This document shows, piece after piece, positions 28,762 to 35,864 of a stretch of 64,000 nt of DNA (within the stretch, counting starts at the first letter, position 1; every line of letters begins with the position of its first letter). This stretch comes from Perlabentimonas gracilis (GTDB lineage: Bacteria > Bacteroidota > Bacteroidia > Bacteroidales > Tenuifilaceae), in contig NZ_JAANIG010000008.1 in assembly GCF_011174675.1 (NCBI RefSeq), forward strand, positions 61,670 through 125,669, given 5' to 3'. A program made the translations under genes and the position numbers. The notes under the pieces were generated by a model, which was given only the letters and a program-made list of their open reading frames with translations, did no database searches and had not been told where the DNA came from.

Positions 28762-30118
28762 ACTATTCAGAGTCAAGATAATTTCCAGAATTATTCTTCT
28801 GGGGGCAACCATAGGTGGGTTTACCTACTTTATTCAGAAAAAGGATTACTACTTCACCTCGCTAGAACTCCTAATATTGGCCATCCTGCTGGCTATTGAA
28901 CTTATTTACTTTATTGAGAAGGGGTACCGACAGCTCAACGGGATGCTCCAATCGGTTAAGGAGAAGGATTTCAATATCAGCTTTAAACCCGCCGAAAAGG
29001 ATGGAATTTTTGTAACCCTTGCCCGGTTGCTCAACGAGCTTACCGAAGGTTACCGTGAGGTACGCATCGAAAAAGAGGTACACTACCAATTCCTCAACCA
29101 TATTGTGGACCACGTTAATCAAGTGCTAGTTTGCTTCGATTTGGAAGGGAAGGTTATTCTAGCCAACTTGGCATCGCGGAAACTGTTAAAGGGAAGTGAA
29201 ATAAAACATATCTCCAGCTTCGAAGTGCTGGATCCACAGCTACCCTCCATTCTACAACAGCTTGTCGAGGGGCAAGAAAAGGTTATCGCCTTCACCCACA
29301 AGGGCGAACGCGTGCAGTATGCCATTACCAGCTCGTCAATAAAATTGCTCGATAAGCAAAGTAAGCTAGTGGTGATGCACGATATTAGCCAACCTCTGCG
29401 GGAACAGGAGCTTGAATCGTACCGGAAGCTCATAAGGGTGCTAACCCATGAAATAATGAACTCGGTAACCCCCATCCTCTCGCTAAGCGAAGCTATGAAC
29501 GATACGCTTCGGTTTCCCGACAGCTCCACCCGTCCACTTAGCGACTTAACCCAACAGGAAAGTATTGATTTGGCCGAGGGATACCAGGCCATTGAAACCC
29601 GAAGCCGAGCGCTTATGCGCTTTGTTAATGACTTTAGAAGCCTTACCAAGCTTCCGGAGCCCAACATTGCACCCATTGATGTTGACGGGCTAATTAAGCC
29701 CATTGCTTCGCTCTTTAAGCCAATTCTCGACAACAAGGGCATCAAAAGCTCGCTAATTATCGACAGGGCTGTAAATAGCCTTATGGTGGATAAAGATTTG
29801 ATTGAGCAGGTGCTTATAAACCTTATTAAGAACGCCATTGATGCACTAGAGGGAATTAGCTCGGCCCAGATAGATGTTGAGGTTTACGCAAGCGAGGGGA
29901 AAACGATAGTAACCGTTTCGGACAATGGAATTGGAATTACTCCAGAAAGTCTCGATAGTGTATTTGTACCCTTCTACTCCACCAAGGCAGAGGGTTCAGG
30001 CATTGGGCTTAGCCTCTCCCTCCAAATTATGCGCTTACACTCCGGTACCATTAAGCTAAAAAGCACTCCGGGGCAGGGTTCGGTATTCATGCTAATCTTC
30101 CCAAATCAAAATGGCTAG
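28751..30118 (+). CDS. Sensor histidine kinase, partner of the NtrC-type regulator
   Basis: A 455-residue membrane kinase. The start at 28751 (MGFKLFRVKI) is chosen over an upstream ATG at 28694 that would lie wholly inside the regulator gene; it overlaps the regulator stop by 11 nt, which suggests translational coupling. Two transmembrane helices (ISRIILLGATIGGF; LLILAILLAIELIYF) separated by only a few residues leave no large periplasmic sensor. A PAS-like segment (FDLEGKVILANLASRKLL), HisKA (LTHEIMNSVTPI) and HATPase domain (DNGIGI, GSGIGLSLSLQIMRLH) follow. Its signal is probably cytoplasmic or membrane-derived. Confidence 0.92.
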   Translation: MGFKLFRVKIISRIILLGATIGGFTYFIQKKDYYFTSLELLILAILLAIELIYFIEKGYRQLNGMLQSVKEKDFNISFKPAEKDGIFVTLARLLNELTEGYREVRIEKEVHYQFLNHIVDHVNQVLVCFDLEGKVILANLASRKLLKGSEIKHISSFEVLDPQLPSILQQLVEGQEKVIAFTHKGERVQYAITSSSIKLLDKQSKLVVMHDISQPLREQELESYRKLIRVLTHEIMNSVTPILSLSEAMNDTLRFPDSSTRPLSDLTQQESIDLAEGYQAIETRSRALMRFVNDFRSLTKLPEPNIAPIDVDGLIKPIASLFKPILDNKGIKSSLIIDRAVNSLMVDKDLIEQVLINLIKNAIDALEGISSAQIDVEVYASEGKTIVTVSDNGIGITPESLDSVFVPFYSTKAEGSGIGLSLSLQIMRLHSGTIKLKSTPGQGSVFMLIFPNQNG

Positions 30119-30126
30119 GGTGCATT

Positions 30127-32508
30127 TTACTCGCACTTTAATGTTAGTGCTGGGTTCTGGTTCGATGCCACATACGTTTTAACCAAAGTTGTGGCCAGCG
30201 CAATTACAATAGCTACTAGGGTTGCCAATACGTAAGCCCATAGTGGCATAGCAATTCTATCGGCAAAGTTATCGAGCCATTTACTCGATATAAACCACGC
30301 AGCTGGCCACGCAACTATCGATGCGAACAGAACCCACCTAACAAAGCTTAACGATATTAAAGTGGTAAGGGCCGATGTATTGGCACCAAGCACTTTCCGA
30401 ATGGCCATCTCCTTTCGCCGCGATTGAGTGATATGGGCTGTAAGCCCAAACAGACCTGCACATGCAATGGCTATGGCTATTAGAGTGAAAACGCCTAGGA
30501 TACTCCCGAAACGATTCTCCTTCACGTAAAGTTCACCAAGCTTATCATCAACAAAAAAGTAAAGGAATGGGGTATCGGCTGCAATATCCTCCCAAACACC
30601 CTGCACTGCCGCAAGTGATTTCTGCATGTCATCATCCTTAAGCCTAACCGTAACGAATTGGATGGGGTCATGCCATGTCATCATCACCAACGGTTCAACC
30701 CTACGATGTAACGAGAGAAAGTTGAAATCTTTCACCACACCAATAATTTCATTCTCCCTATGGTTAGGGTCATTGGGAAGGAATATCTTGCGACCAATGG
30801 GGTTGCTGTAGCCAAAATCCTTTACAAAGGCCTCGTTCACCACCACTTTACCAGCTTCGTTCTCCAATGGTTGGGTGAACATCCGCCCATGGTCCACCTC
30901 CATTCCAAAGGTCTGCAAATAGGTATCATCAATGGTCATATACGATATGTTCAGGGCTTCAGGACTACCCTCAAGCACAAAGTCGCGAGCCAAAATGGTG
31001 TGCCCAAGAATAAACGAATGTAATGTGGCACGCTTTACATTGGGGTCGGCATCTAGCAATTCCTTTAGTATAGTGTGCTTACCCTCGAGGCTGGGGGTAT
31101 TAATCCTAATGGATACAAGGTTGCGTGGGTCGAAACCCAAATCTTTCGTTTTAATATGCTGAAGCTGTGTGAACACAACAATGGTACAAATGGCAAGGGA
31201 CTGAAGAATTGCAAACTGAAAAAACGCTAGGATGCTCCTAAAGGAAATCCTGCTACTGTATATCTTTTGTGGTTGTTTAAGGTTTGCAATGGGGCTAAAG
31301 CGCGATAGGAACAAGGCAGGATACCACCCTGCCAAAACCCCAACAAATAGTACTATTGTAGGAATTGCAACCAGGAAATAGATGGCTGTTTTTGAATATA
31401 GAACTAGGCTTTTACCCGAGAAAATCTCAATTAACGGTGCTGCAATCTCGGCCATAACAAGTGCAAAAACCATAGCCACAGCCACAATAAGAACGGACTC
31501 ACCCAAATGCTGTAAAACCAGCTGAGTTCTTGTTGCCCCAAAAACCTTACGAACCCCAACCTCCCTTGCTCTACGTAACGCACTCACCGTGCTTAAATTG
31601 ATAAAATTAAAGCATGCGATAACCAGGACCAGCAAAGCTGATATGGTAAATATGAGTATGGTTCGCCTATTCCCTCTAACGGTTTGCCTTTGCACTTTCG
31701 AGTGTAGGTAGATGTCTCCAATGGGCTCGAGATATGCTCCAATGGTAACATTTATCGATTTGAAAAGCTCGTTAACCTCACGATCCATCAGGTGCTCAAT
31801 TTTGGACTCCAGCTCCATTGTATTGATATCGGGGGATAGAAGCAACCAGGTTTGAAAGGCCATTCCATGTCCATAGGAAAACCCACCAAACTTTTTGGTT
31901 GCTGTACTCATTGGTTCTAACACCTTAAACTGAAGGGTTGAATTCTCGGGTGGATCCATAGCAACACCTGTAATGGTATACACCTCATTGTCCGACATTA
32001 ATACTTGGCCAAGGGGGTTCTCATCGCCAAAAAAGGTTCGCGCTACGCTTTGGGTTAAAACCAAGGAGTTAGGCGATACCAAAGCACTATTCGGGTTACC
32101 CTCCAGAAGCTGGAACGAAAAGATATGGAAAAAGCTGCTATCAACATAATGAACATCCTCTATCAGAACGGTTTCGTTGCCGTGCTTAAACATTTTGCTA
32201 TGAGCTCGGCTAAAGCGCGACATGCTCTCCACTTCGGGAAATTCATCAGCCACCATTTGCCCCACAGGGGCATGGTGTGTTGGGTAGTAATTTACCTCAC
32301 CCGACATGGTTAATGCTGACGACAACCGATAAATCCGATCCCTATTCTGATGAAACGTATCGTAGTGCAGCTCAAAAAGCACCCAGCTAAAGATAATGAT
32401 TACACAAGCCAGCCCTAGGGCAAGGCTAAACAGGTTGATTAGCGAGAAGGATTTATTTCGAAAAAAGAATCGAACAGCAGACTTAAGGTAATTTCGTATC
32501 ATACTCAA
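30127..32508 (-). CDS. FtsX/MacB-type ABC transporter permease (793 aa)
   Basis: A paralogue of the 795-residue permease at 24807-27194 with the same architecture: TM1 (LINLFSLALGLACVIIIFSW), MacB-like periplasmic domain, central FtsX domain with RRAREVGVRKVFGATR, second periplasmic domain and C-terminal FtsX domain with MAIRKVLGANTS. It converges on the kinase gene (8-nt gap). The pair of permeases around a sigma-54 two-component system is a recurrent Bacteroidota arrangement; the transported substrate is unknown. Confidence 0.9.
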   Translation of the reverse strand: MSMIRNYLKSAVRFFFRNKSFSLINLFSLALGLACVIIIFSWVLFELHYDTFHQNRDRIYRLSSALTMSGEVNYYPTHHAPVGQMVADEFPEVESMSRFSRAHSKMFKHGNETVLIEDVHYVDSSFFHIFSFQLLEGNPNSALVSPNSLVLTQSVARTFFGDENPLGQVLMSDNEVYTITGVAMDPPENSTLQFKVLEPMSTATKKFGGFSYGHGMAFQTWLLLSPDINTMELESKIEHLMDREVNELFKSINVTIGAYLEPIGDIYLHSKVQRQTVRGNRRTILIFTISALLVLVIACFNFINLSTVSALRRAREVGVRKVFGATRTQLVLQHLGESVLIVAVAMVFALVMAEIAAPLIEIFSGKSLVLYSKTAIYFLVAIPTIVLFVGVLAGWYPALFLSRFSPIANLKQPQKIYSSRISFRSILAFFQFAILQSLAICTIVVFTQLQHIKTKDLGFDPRNLVSIRINTPSLEGKHTILKELLDADPNVKRATLHSFILGHTILARDFVLEGSPEALNISYMTIDDTYLQTFGMEVDHGRMFTQPLENEAGKVVVNEAFVKDFGYSNPIGRKIFLPNDPNHRENEIIGVVKDFNFLSLHRRVEPLVMMTWHDPIQFVTVRLKDDDMQKSLAAVQGVWEDIAADTPFLYFFVDDKLGELYVKENRFGSILGVFTLIAIAIACAGLFGLTAHITQSRRKEMAIRKVLGANTSALTTLISLSFVRWVLFASIVAWPAAWFISSKWLDNFADRIAMPLWAYVLATLVAIVIALATTLVKTYVASNQNPALTLKCE

Positions 32509-32760
32509 TAGCTCCTTTTATGCAACAACCAATACATATCAAGAGATATGCCTTTAAATACATCTAACTGATTACATACAACTTACAACCTGCAGCGAAT
32601 TTTGGTTTAAAATAAAACCCAAATGAAGTGTATCAAAACGCTACAATGGGTGATTAAAAACGAACAGAAAGCAGAGATTATCGAATATATCTGACTCTTT
32701 GACCATTGCGAAAGATACCAAAAAAATGATAAAAATTTATTGAAAAAAGTATCGATAAAT

Positions 32761-32791
32761 TTTGCAGATATTAAAAATGCTCGTATTTTTG
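32761..32791 (+). promoter_or_regulatory. Promoter of tRNA-Val
   Basis: TTTG (32761-32764), a 19-nt spacer and TATTTTTG (32784-32791) match the Bacteroidota vegetative promoter. Transcription would start near 32798, about 40 nt before the mature tRNA 5' end. Confidence 0.75.
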
Positions 32792-32837
32792 CAACGCTTT
32801 TAACGAAAAGCACAGCGCAACAAACAAAGACGTATTT

Positions 32838-32912
32838 GGGAGCTTAGCTCAGCTGGTTCAGAGCACCTGCCTTACAAGCAGGGGGTCGCTGGTTCGAATC
32901 CAGCAGTTCCCA
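32838..32912 (+). tRNA. tRNA-Val (anticodon TAC)
   Basis: All arms fold: acceptor GGGAGCT/AGTTCCC, D arm with AGCTCAGCTGGTTCAGAGC, anticodon stem CCTGC/GCAGG around loop CTTACAA (anticodon TAC), T arm CTGG-TTCGAAT-CCAG and discriminator A. CCA is not encoded. It is followed by a terminator at 32924-32960. Confidence 0.96.
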
Positions 32913-32923
32913 CACTTAAAATC

Positions 32924-32960
32924 AACCACTTACAGCGTTTATCGAGGTAGGTGGTTTTTT
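32924..32960 (+). terminator. Terminator after tRNA-Val
   Basis: AACCACTTAC pairs with GTAGGTGG-type sequence (stem AACCAC/GTGGTT) followed by a T-run. The same terminator recurs after each broken tRNA copy, at 33371-33407, 33827-33863 and 34283-34319. Confidence 0.75.
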
Positions 32961-32992
32961 GTTGCACACACAATTTTACCATCAAGTACCGC

Positions 32993-33241
32993 ATGGCCTA
33001 CACGTACATACTATACTCGGCGCACCTCGACAAGCACTACGTGGGTGCCTCGCAGGACGAGTTGGAGCAGCGGATTCGAAGGCACAACGCCAACCACAAG
33101 GGCTTTACGGGCAAAGCCAACGACTGGGTGCTGATGCACGCCGAACCCTTCGAAACCTTTGAGCTGGCCCTTCAGCGCGAGCGGGAGATTAAAAGCTGGA
33201 AGAGCCGCAAGCGCATCGAATCCCTTTACACAAAGCGGTAA
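32993..33241 (+). CDS. GIY-YIG endonuclease family protein, copy 1
   Basis: An 82-residue single-domain GIY-YIG nuclease of the short UPF0213/YhbQ-like type: AYTYILYSAHLDKHYVGAS supplies the GIY-YIG strands, with Arg and Glu catalytic candidates in RIRRHNANHKGF and ALQREREIKSWKS. The start is set at 32993, where the conserved domain begins; upstream codons to 32951 run through the tRNA terminator. It lies 32 nt beyond that terminator. Short proteins of this kind are often found beside tRNA or rRNA genes in Bacteroidota; their role is not established. This copy differs from copies 2 and 3 at several residues. Confidence 0.85.
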   Translation: MAYTYILYSAHLDKHYVGASQDELEQRIRRHNANHKGFTGKANDWVLMHAEPFETFELALQREREIKSWKSRKRIESLYTKR

Positions 33242-33243
33242 CC

Positions 33244-33361
33244 GCAGCTCAGCTGGTGCAGAGCATCCCGCCCCTGCGGGCGGGAGGGTCGCTGGCCTGT
33301 CTTCGACAGGTAAATTCGAACTTCGCTCACGAGCGGAGCGAGTAAGCCAGCAGTTCCCACA
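33244..33361 (+). pseudogene. Broken tRNA-Val copy 1 with palindrome insertions
   Basis: D-arm (GCAGCTCAGCTGGTGCAGAG), variable region (GGGTCGCTGG) and 3' acceptor (CCAGCAGTTCCCAC) of the upstream tRNA-Val are recognisable. The 5' acceptor strand is lost, the anticodon arm is replaced by the palindrome CCCGCC-cctgc-GGGCGG, and the T arm is split by about 50 nt containing two hairpins (CCTGTC-ttc-GACAGG and TTCGCTC/GAGCGGA). It cannot make a functional tRNA. Confidence 0.8.
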
Positions 33362-33440
33362 CTAACATTCAACCACTTACAGCGTTTTTCGAGGTAGGTG
33401 GTTTTTTGTTATCCATACTACTTTACCCACAAAACCCCCT

Positions 33441-33692
33441 ATGGCCTTCACGTACATACTATACTCCGCGCAGCTCGACAAGCACTACGTGGGTGCCTCG
33501 CAGGATGAACTGGAGCAGCGGATCCGAAGGCACAACGCCCACCACAAGGGTTTTACAGGCAGAGCCAACGACTGGGTAGTACTGATGTACGCCGAACCCT
33601 TCGAGACCTTTGAGCTGGCCCTTCAGCGCGAGCGGGAGATTAAGAGCTGGAAGAGCCGCAAGCGTATCGAATCCCTATACACAAAGCGGTAA
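33441..33692 (+). CDS. GIY-YIG endonuclease family protein, copy 2
   Basis: 83 residues, beginning MAFTYILYSAQLDKHYVGAS, identical in protein sequence to copy 3 and about 90 percent identical to copy 1. The ATG is preceded by a short leader after the terminator of broken tRNA copy 1. The same GIY-YIG strands and basic helix are intact, so selection or very recent duplication is implied. Confidence 0.85.
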   Translation: MAFTYILYSAQLDKHYVGASQDELEQRIRRHNAHHKGFTGRANDWVVLMYAEPFETFELALQREREIKSWKSRKRIESLYTKR

Positions 33693-33698
33693 CCTCAG

Positions 33699-33815
33699 CT
33701 CAGCTCAGCTGGTGCAGAGCATCCCGCCTCTGCGGGCGGGAGGGTCGTTGGCCTGTCTTCGACAGGTAAATTCGAACTTCGCTCACGAGCGGAGCGAGTA
33801 AGCCAGCAGTTCCCA
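33699..33815 (+). pseudogene. Broken tRNA-Val copy 2 with palindrome insertions
   Basis: Same structure as broken copy 1: D arm kept, anticodon arm replaced by CCCGCC-tctgc-GGGCGG, T arm interrupted by hairpins, 3' acceptor AGTTCCCA kept. A CAGCT duplication precedes the D arm. Separated by exactly 456 nt from broken copy 3. Confidence 0.8.
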
Positions 33816-33896
33816 CACTAACATTCAACCACTTACAGCGTTTTTCGAGGTAGGTGGTTTTTTGTTATCCATACTACTTTACCCACAAAACCCCCT

Positions 33897-34148
33897 ATGG
33901 CCTTCACGTACATACTATACTCCGCGCAGCTCGACAAGCACTACGTGGGTGCCTCGCAGGATGAACTGGAGCAGCGGATCCGAAGGCACAACGCCCACCA
34001 CAAGGGTTTTACAGGCAGAGCCAACGACTGGGTAGTACTGATGTACGCCGAACCCTTCGAGACCTTTGAGCTGGCCCTTCAGCGCGAGCGGGAGATTAAG
34101 AGCTGGAAGAGCCGCAAGCGTATCGAATCCCTATACACAAAGCGGTAA
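33897..34148 (+). CDS. GIY-YIG endonuclease family protein, copy 3
   Basis: 83 residues, identical to copy 2. The DNA of units 2 and 3, including leader, gene and following tRNA fragment, looks identical apart from a few bases near the end of the last tRNA fragment. This indicates a very recent tandem duplication of a 456-nt unit. Confidence 0.85.
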   Translation: MAFTYILYSAQLDKHYVGASQDELEQRIRRHNAHHKGFTGRANDWVVLMYAEPFETFELALQREREIKSWKSRKRIESLYTKR

Positions 34149-34154
34149 CCTCAG

Positions 34155-34271
34155 CTCAGCTCAGCTGGTGCAGAGCATCCCGCCTCTGCGGGCGGGAGGG
34201 TCGTTGGCCTGTCTTCGACAGGTAAATTCGAACTTCGCTCACGAGCAGAGCGAGCAAGCCAGCAGTTCCCA
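34155..34271 (+). pseudogene. Broken tRNA-Val copy 3 with palindrome insertions
   Basis: Third copy of the tRNA fragment, as in copies 1 and 2, with small changes in the inserted hairpin (GAGCAGAGCGAGCAAG). It is followed by the terminator at 34283-34319 and ends the tandem array. Confidence 0.8.
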
Positions 34272-34592
34272 CACTAACATTCAACCACTTACAGCGTTTA
34301 TCGAGGTAGGTGGTTTTTTGTTGTACACACAATTTGCACCCACAAGCCCCCCCTACTCCTCACGAGCCGAATGTTTGCATAGCTGATTGCCGCCCCCTGA
34401 GGAATAGTAAAATGGAGGACGTTATTGGGATCTACTTTAACTCCGCCATTCTCTCAGAAAACGGACTATTCAGACAATTTCTCCTTTAATAATTAAACAA
34501 AAGGTTAACTTTCGACTATATATTTCGTTTACCCCTTTTTACATTAATTAAAATATTTTAATCTAGATCACTACCATTAACCATATCTAACT

Positions 34593-35408
34593 ATGAATCT
34601 ACAACTTAAAAGAAATACTAAAACAACCATCATAGCGAAATTACGTCTAGTTTCTCTCGTTGCATTGTTAACCTCAGTATCGATTGCAAGTTTTGGTTGG
34701 GGGCGAACAGGACATCATACAATTGTTGATATTGCCCAAAACTATGTTTCCAATAGCACATTAGACTCCATTAGCAAGTACCTTGCAAATGACACCTGGC
34801 ATGCTGCCTCAACCTGGATGGACGAACTACGAGGTAATTCACAATACAATTACATGCAGAAATGGCACTACATCAATGTTGACAAAGGCCAAGCATACAG
34901 TCCAACCATTGAAAATGGCGATAATGTGGTAACCCAGCTCGATTCGGCAATTTTCAACCTAAAGAATCGACGGAACTTAACCCCCGAGCAGGTAAAGCTA
35001 AACCTAAAGGTGCTTTTTCACCTCATGGGCGACTTACATAACCCATTGCACGTTGGTTACGGATCTGATCGAGGAGGCAATGATGTAAGGGTGGTTTTCA
35101 ATGGCAAATCATTTAGCCTACATCGAATATGGGATACCGAGATAATTGAAACAAATCAACTCTTTGAAGAAAATATATCAAGCAAGCTGAAAGAAACCAA
35201 GAAACGAGAACTAAAACGCATAGCAAAAGGAAATGCTACAACATGGTTTATCGATGGGCGGAATGCCCTGCCAACGGTTTACACACTTAGCTCCGATACC
35301 ATCACAACCGATTACCTGGAGCAAGGTCACCCAGTTGCCGAAAACTTACTATTTCTGGCTGGCGTTCGCTTGGGATTTACCCTCAATGATATATTTCGAA
35401 AATACTAG
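34593..35408 (+). CDS. S1/P1-family nuclease, exported
   Basis: A 271-residue protein with a signal peptide that should be cut just before W36 (SIASFG-WGRTGHH). In S1/P1 nucleases the first mature Trp and the following His residues bind the zinc cluster, and this is preserved. Other ligand motifs are WHYINVD, LFHLMGDLHNPLHVGYGSDR, GGNDV and LHRIWDTEII. These zinc enzymes degrade single-stranded DNA and RNA and act as 3'-nucleotidases, here in the periplasm or outside. It precedes the CRISPR array but is exported, so a direct role in CRISPR function is unlikely. A terminator follows at 35427-35460. Confidence 0.9.
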   Translation: MNLQLKRNTKTTIIAKLRLVSLVALLTSVSIASFGWGRTGHHTIVDIAQNYVSNSTLDSISKYLANDTWHAASTWMDELRGNSQYNYMQKWHYINVDKGQAYSPTIENGDNVVTQLDSAIFNLKNRRNLTPEQVKLNLKVLFHLMGDLHNPLHVGYGSDRGGNDVRVVFNGKSFSLHRIWDTEIIETNQLFEENISSKLKETKKRELKRIAKGNATTWFIDGRNALPTVYTLSSDTITTDYLEQGHPVAENLLFLAGVRLGFTLNDIFRKY

Positions 35409-35426
35409 ACAGTAAAATCATATAAA

Positions 35427-35460
35427 GCGGCACCTAATTTATTAGGTGTCGTTTTGTTTG
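35427..35460 (+). terminator. Terminator of the S1/P1 nuclease gene
   Basis: GCGGCACCTAA pairs with TTAGGTGTC and is followed by GTTTTGTTTG. The element is nearly identical to the tracrRNA terminator at 47424-47457 (three substitutions and one indel over 34 nt). Confidence 0.75.
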
Positions 35461-35544
35461 TACTAAGTTTTTCGTTATTACAAAAGCAACAAATTGAATA
35501 ATTAAAGAGGTAAATATTCCCCTCGACGATTCGCTTTTCCCATA

Positions 35545-35716
35545 GTTATGAATTGCATTGACTCAGCCAGCTCACAAAATACGTTTGCAGGCTTCACCGA
35601 GCTCACCGCCAACTGGCGGTTCGGTTCAGATTGTATCCCTGCCTGACTGACGGAGTCGGGCAGGCCCGCCTGCCGAAGGGATGGCATGCAGGCAGGTTTG
35701 ACTTATTGAACACAAC
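35545..35716 (+). repeat. CRISPR repeat interrupted by two hairpin insertions (outermost copy)
   Basis: Repeat pieces are GTTATGAATTGC (35545-35556), TTCAGATTGTATC (35625-35637) and TTTGACTTATTGAACACAAC (35697-35716). Insertion 1 (35557-35624) ends in the hairpin ACCGCCA-ac-TGGCGGT; insertion 2 (35638-35696) holds CCTGCCTGAC/GTCGGGCAGG and a further GC-rich hairpin. A 30-nt spacer follows. Confidence 0.9.
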
Positions 35717-35746
35717 ACTATGGCTAGGGCAACCCGCCAACTGCCT

Positions 35747-35864
35747 GTTGTGAATTGCGTTGGCTCCGCCGAGCTCGACCCGTTAAAGAACAACGGGTCT
35801 TCGGTTCAGATTGTATCCCCGCCTGAATGACGCAGTCGGGCAGGTTTGACTTATTGAACACAAC
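35747..35864 (+). repeat. CRISPR repeat interrupted by two hairpin insertions (second copy)
   Basis: Pieces GTTGTGAATTGC (35747-35758), TTCAGATTGTATC (35805-35817) and the 20-nt 3' end (35845-35864) flank a 46-nt insertion with GACCCGTT/AACGGGTC and a 27-nt insertion forming one hairpin. The insertion points are the same as in the outermost copy. Confidence 0.92.

Larger units (their letters stand above)
32838..34320 (+). repeat. Tandem array of tRNA-Val/GIY-YIG units
   Basis: Four tRNA-plus-terminator modules alternate with three GIY-YIG genes. The period is 456 nt between the second and third genes. The sequence just after the first and the last terminator (ACACACAATTT) is shared, whereas the two inner ones have a different sequence (ATCCATACTACTTTACCCAC), which suggests that the array grew between an ancestral tRNA and its own 3' flank. 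Confidence 0.85.

Noticed and set aside
32509..32560. Sigma-54 promoter (-24/-12) upstream of the 793-aa permease gene
   Set aside because: TTGG and TGCA are present on the minus strand but their spacing (5 nt between GG and GC) does not fit.
32607..32813. Minus-strand 68-codon ORF upstream of tRNA-Val
   Set aside because: It overlaps the tRNA promoter, has a low-complexity Phe/Ile-rich translation and no support from context.
33159..34386. ORFs in other frames overlapping the GIY-YIG genes (MSWPFSASGRLRAGRAAS type)
   Set aside because: They are shadow frames repeated because the DNA is repeated; the GIY-YIG frame has the conserved domain.
34593..35408. S1/P1 nuclease as a CRISPR accessory nuclease
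   Set aside because: It has a signal peptide and mature N-terminal Trp for zinc binding, so it is exported; adjacency to the array is not evidence of function.
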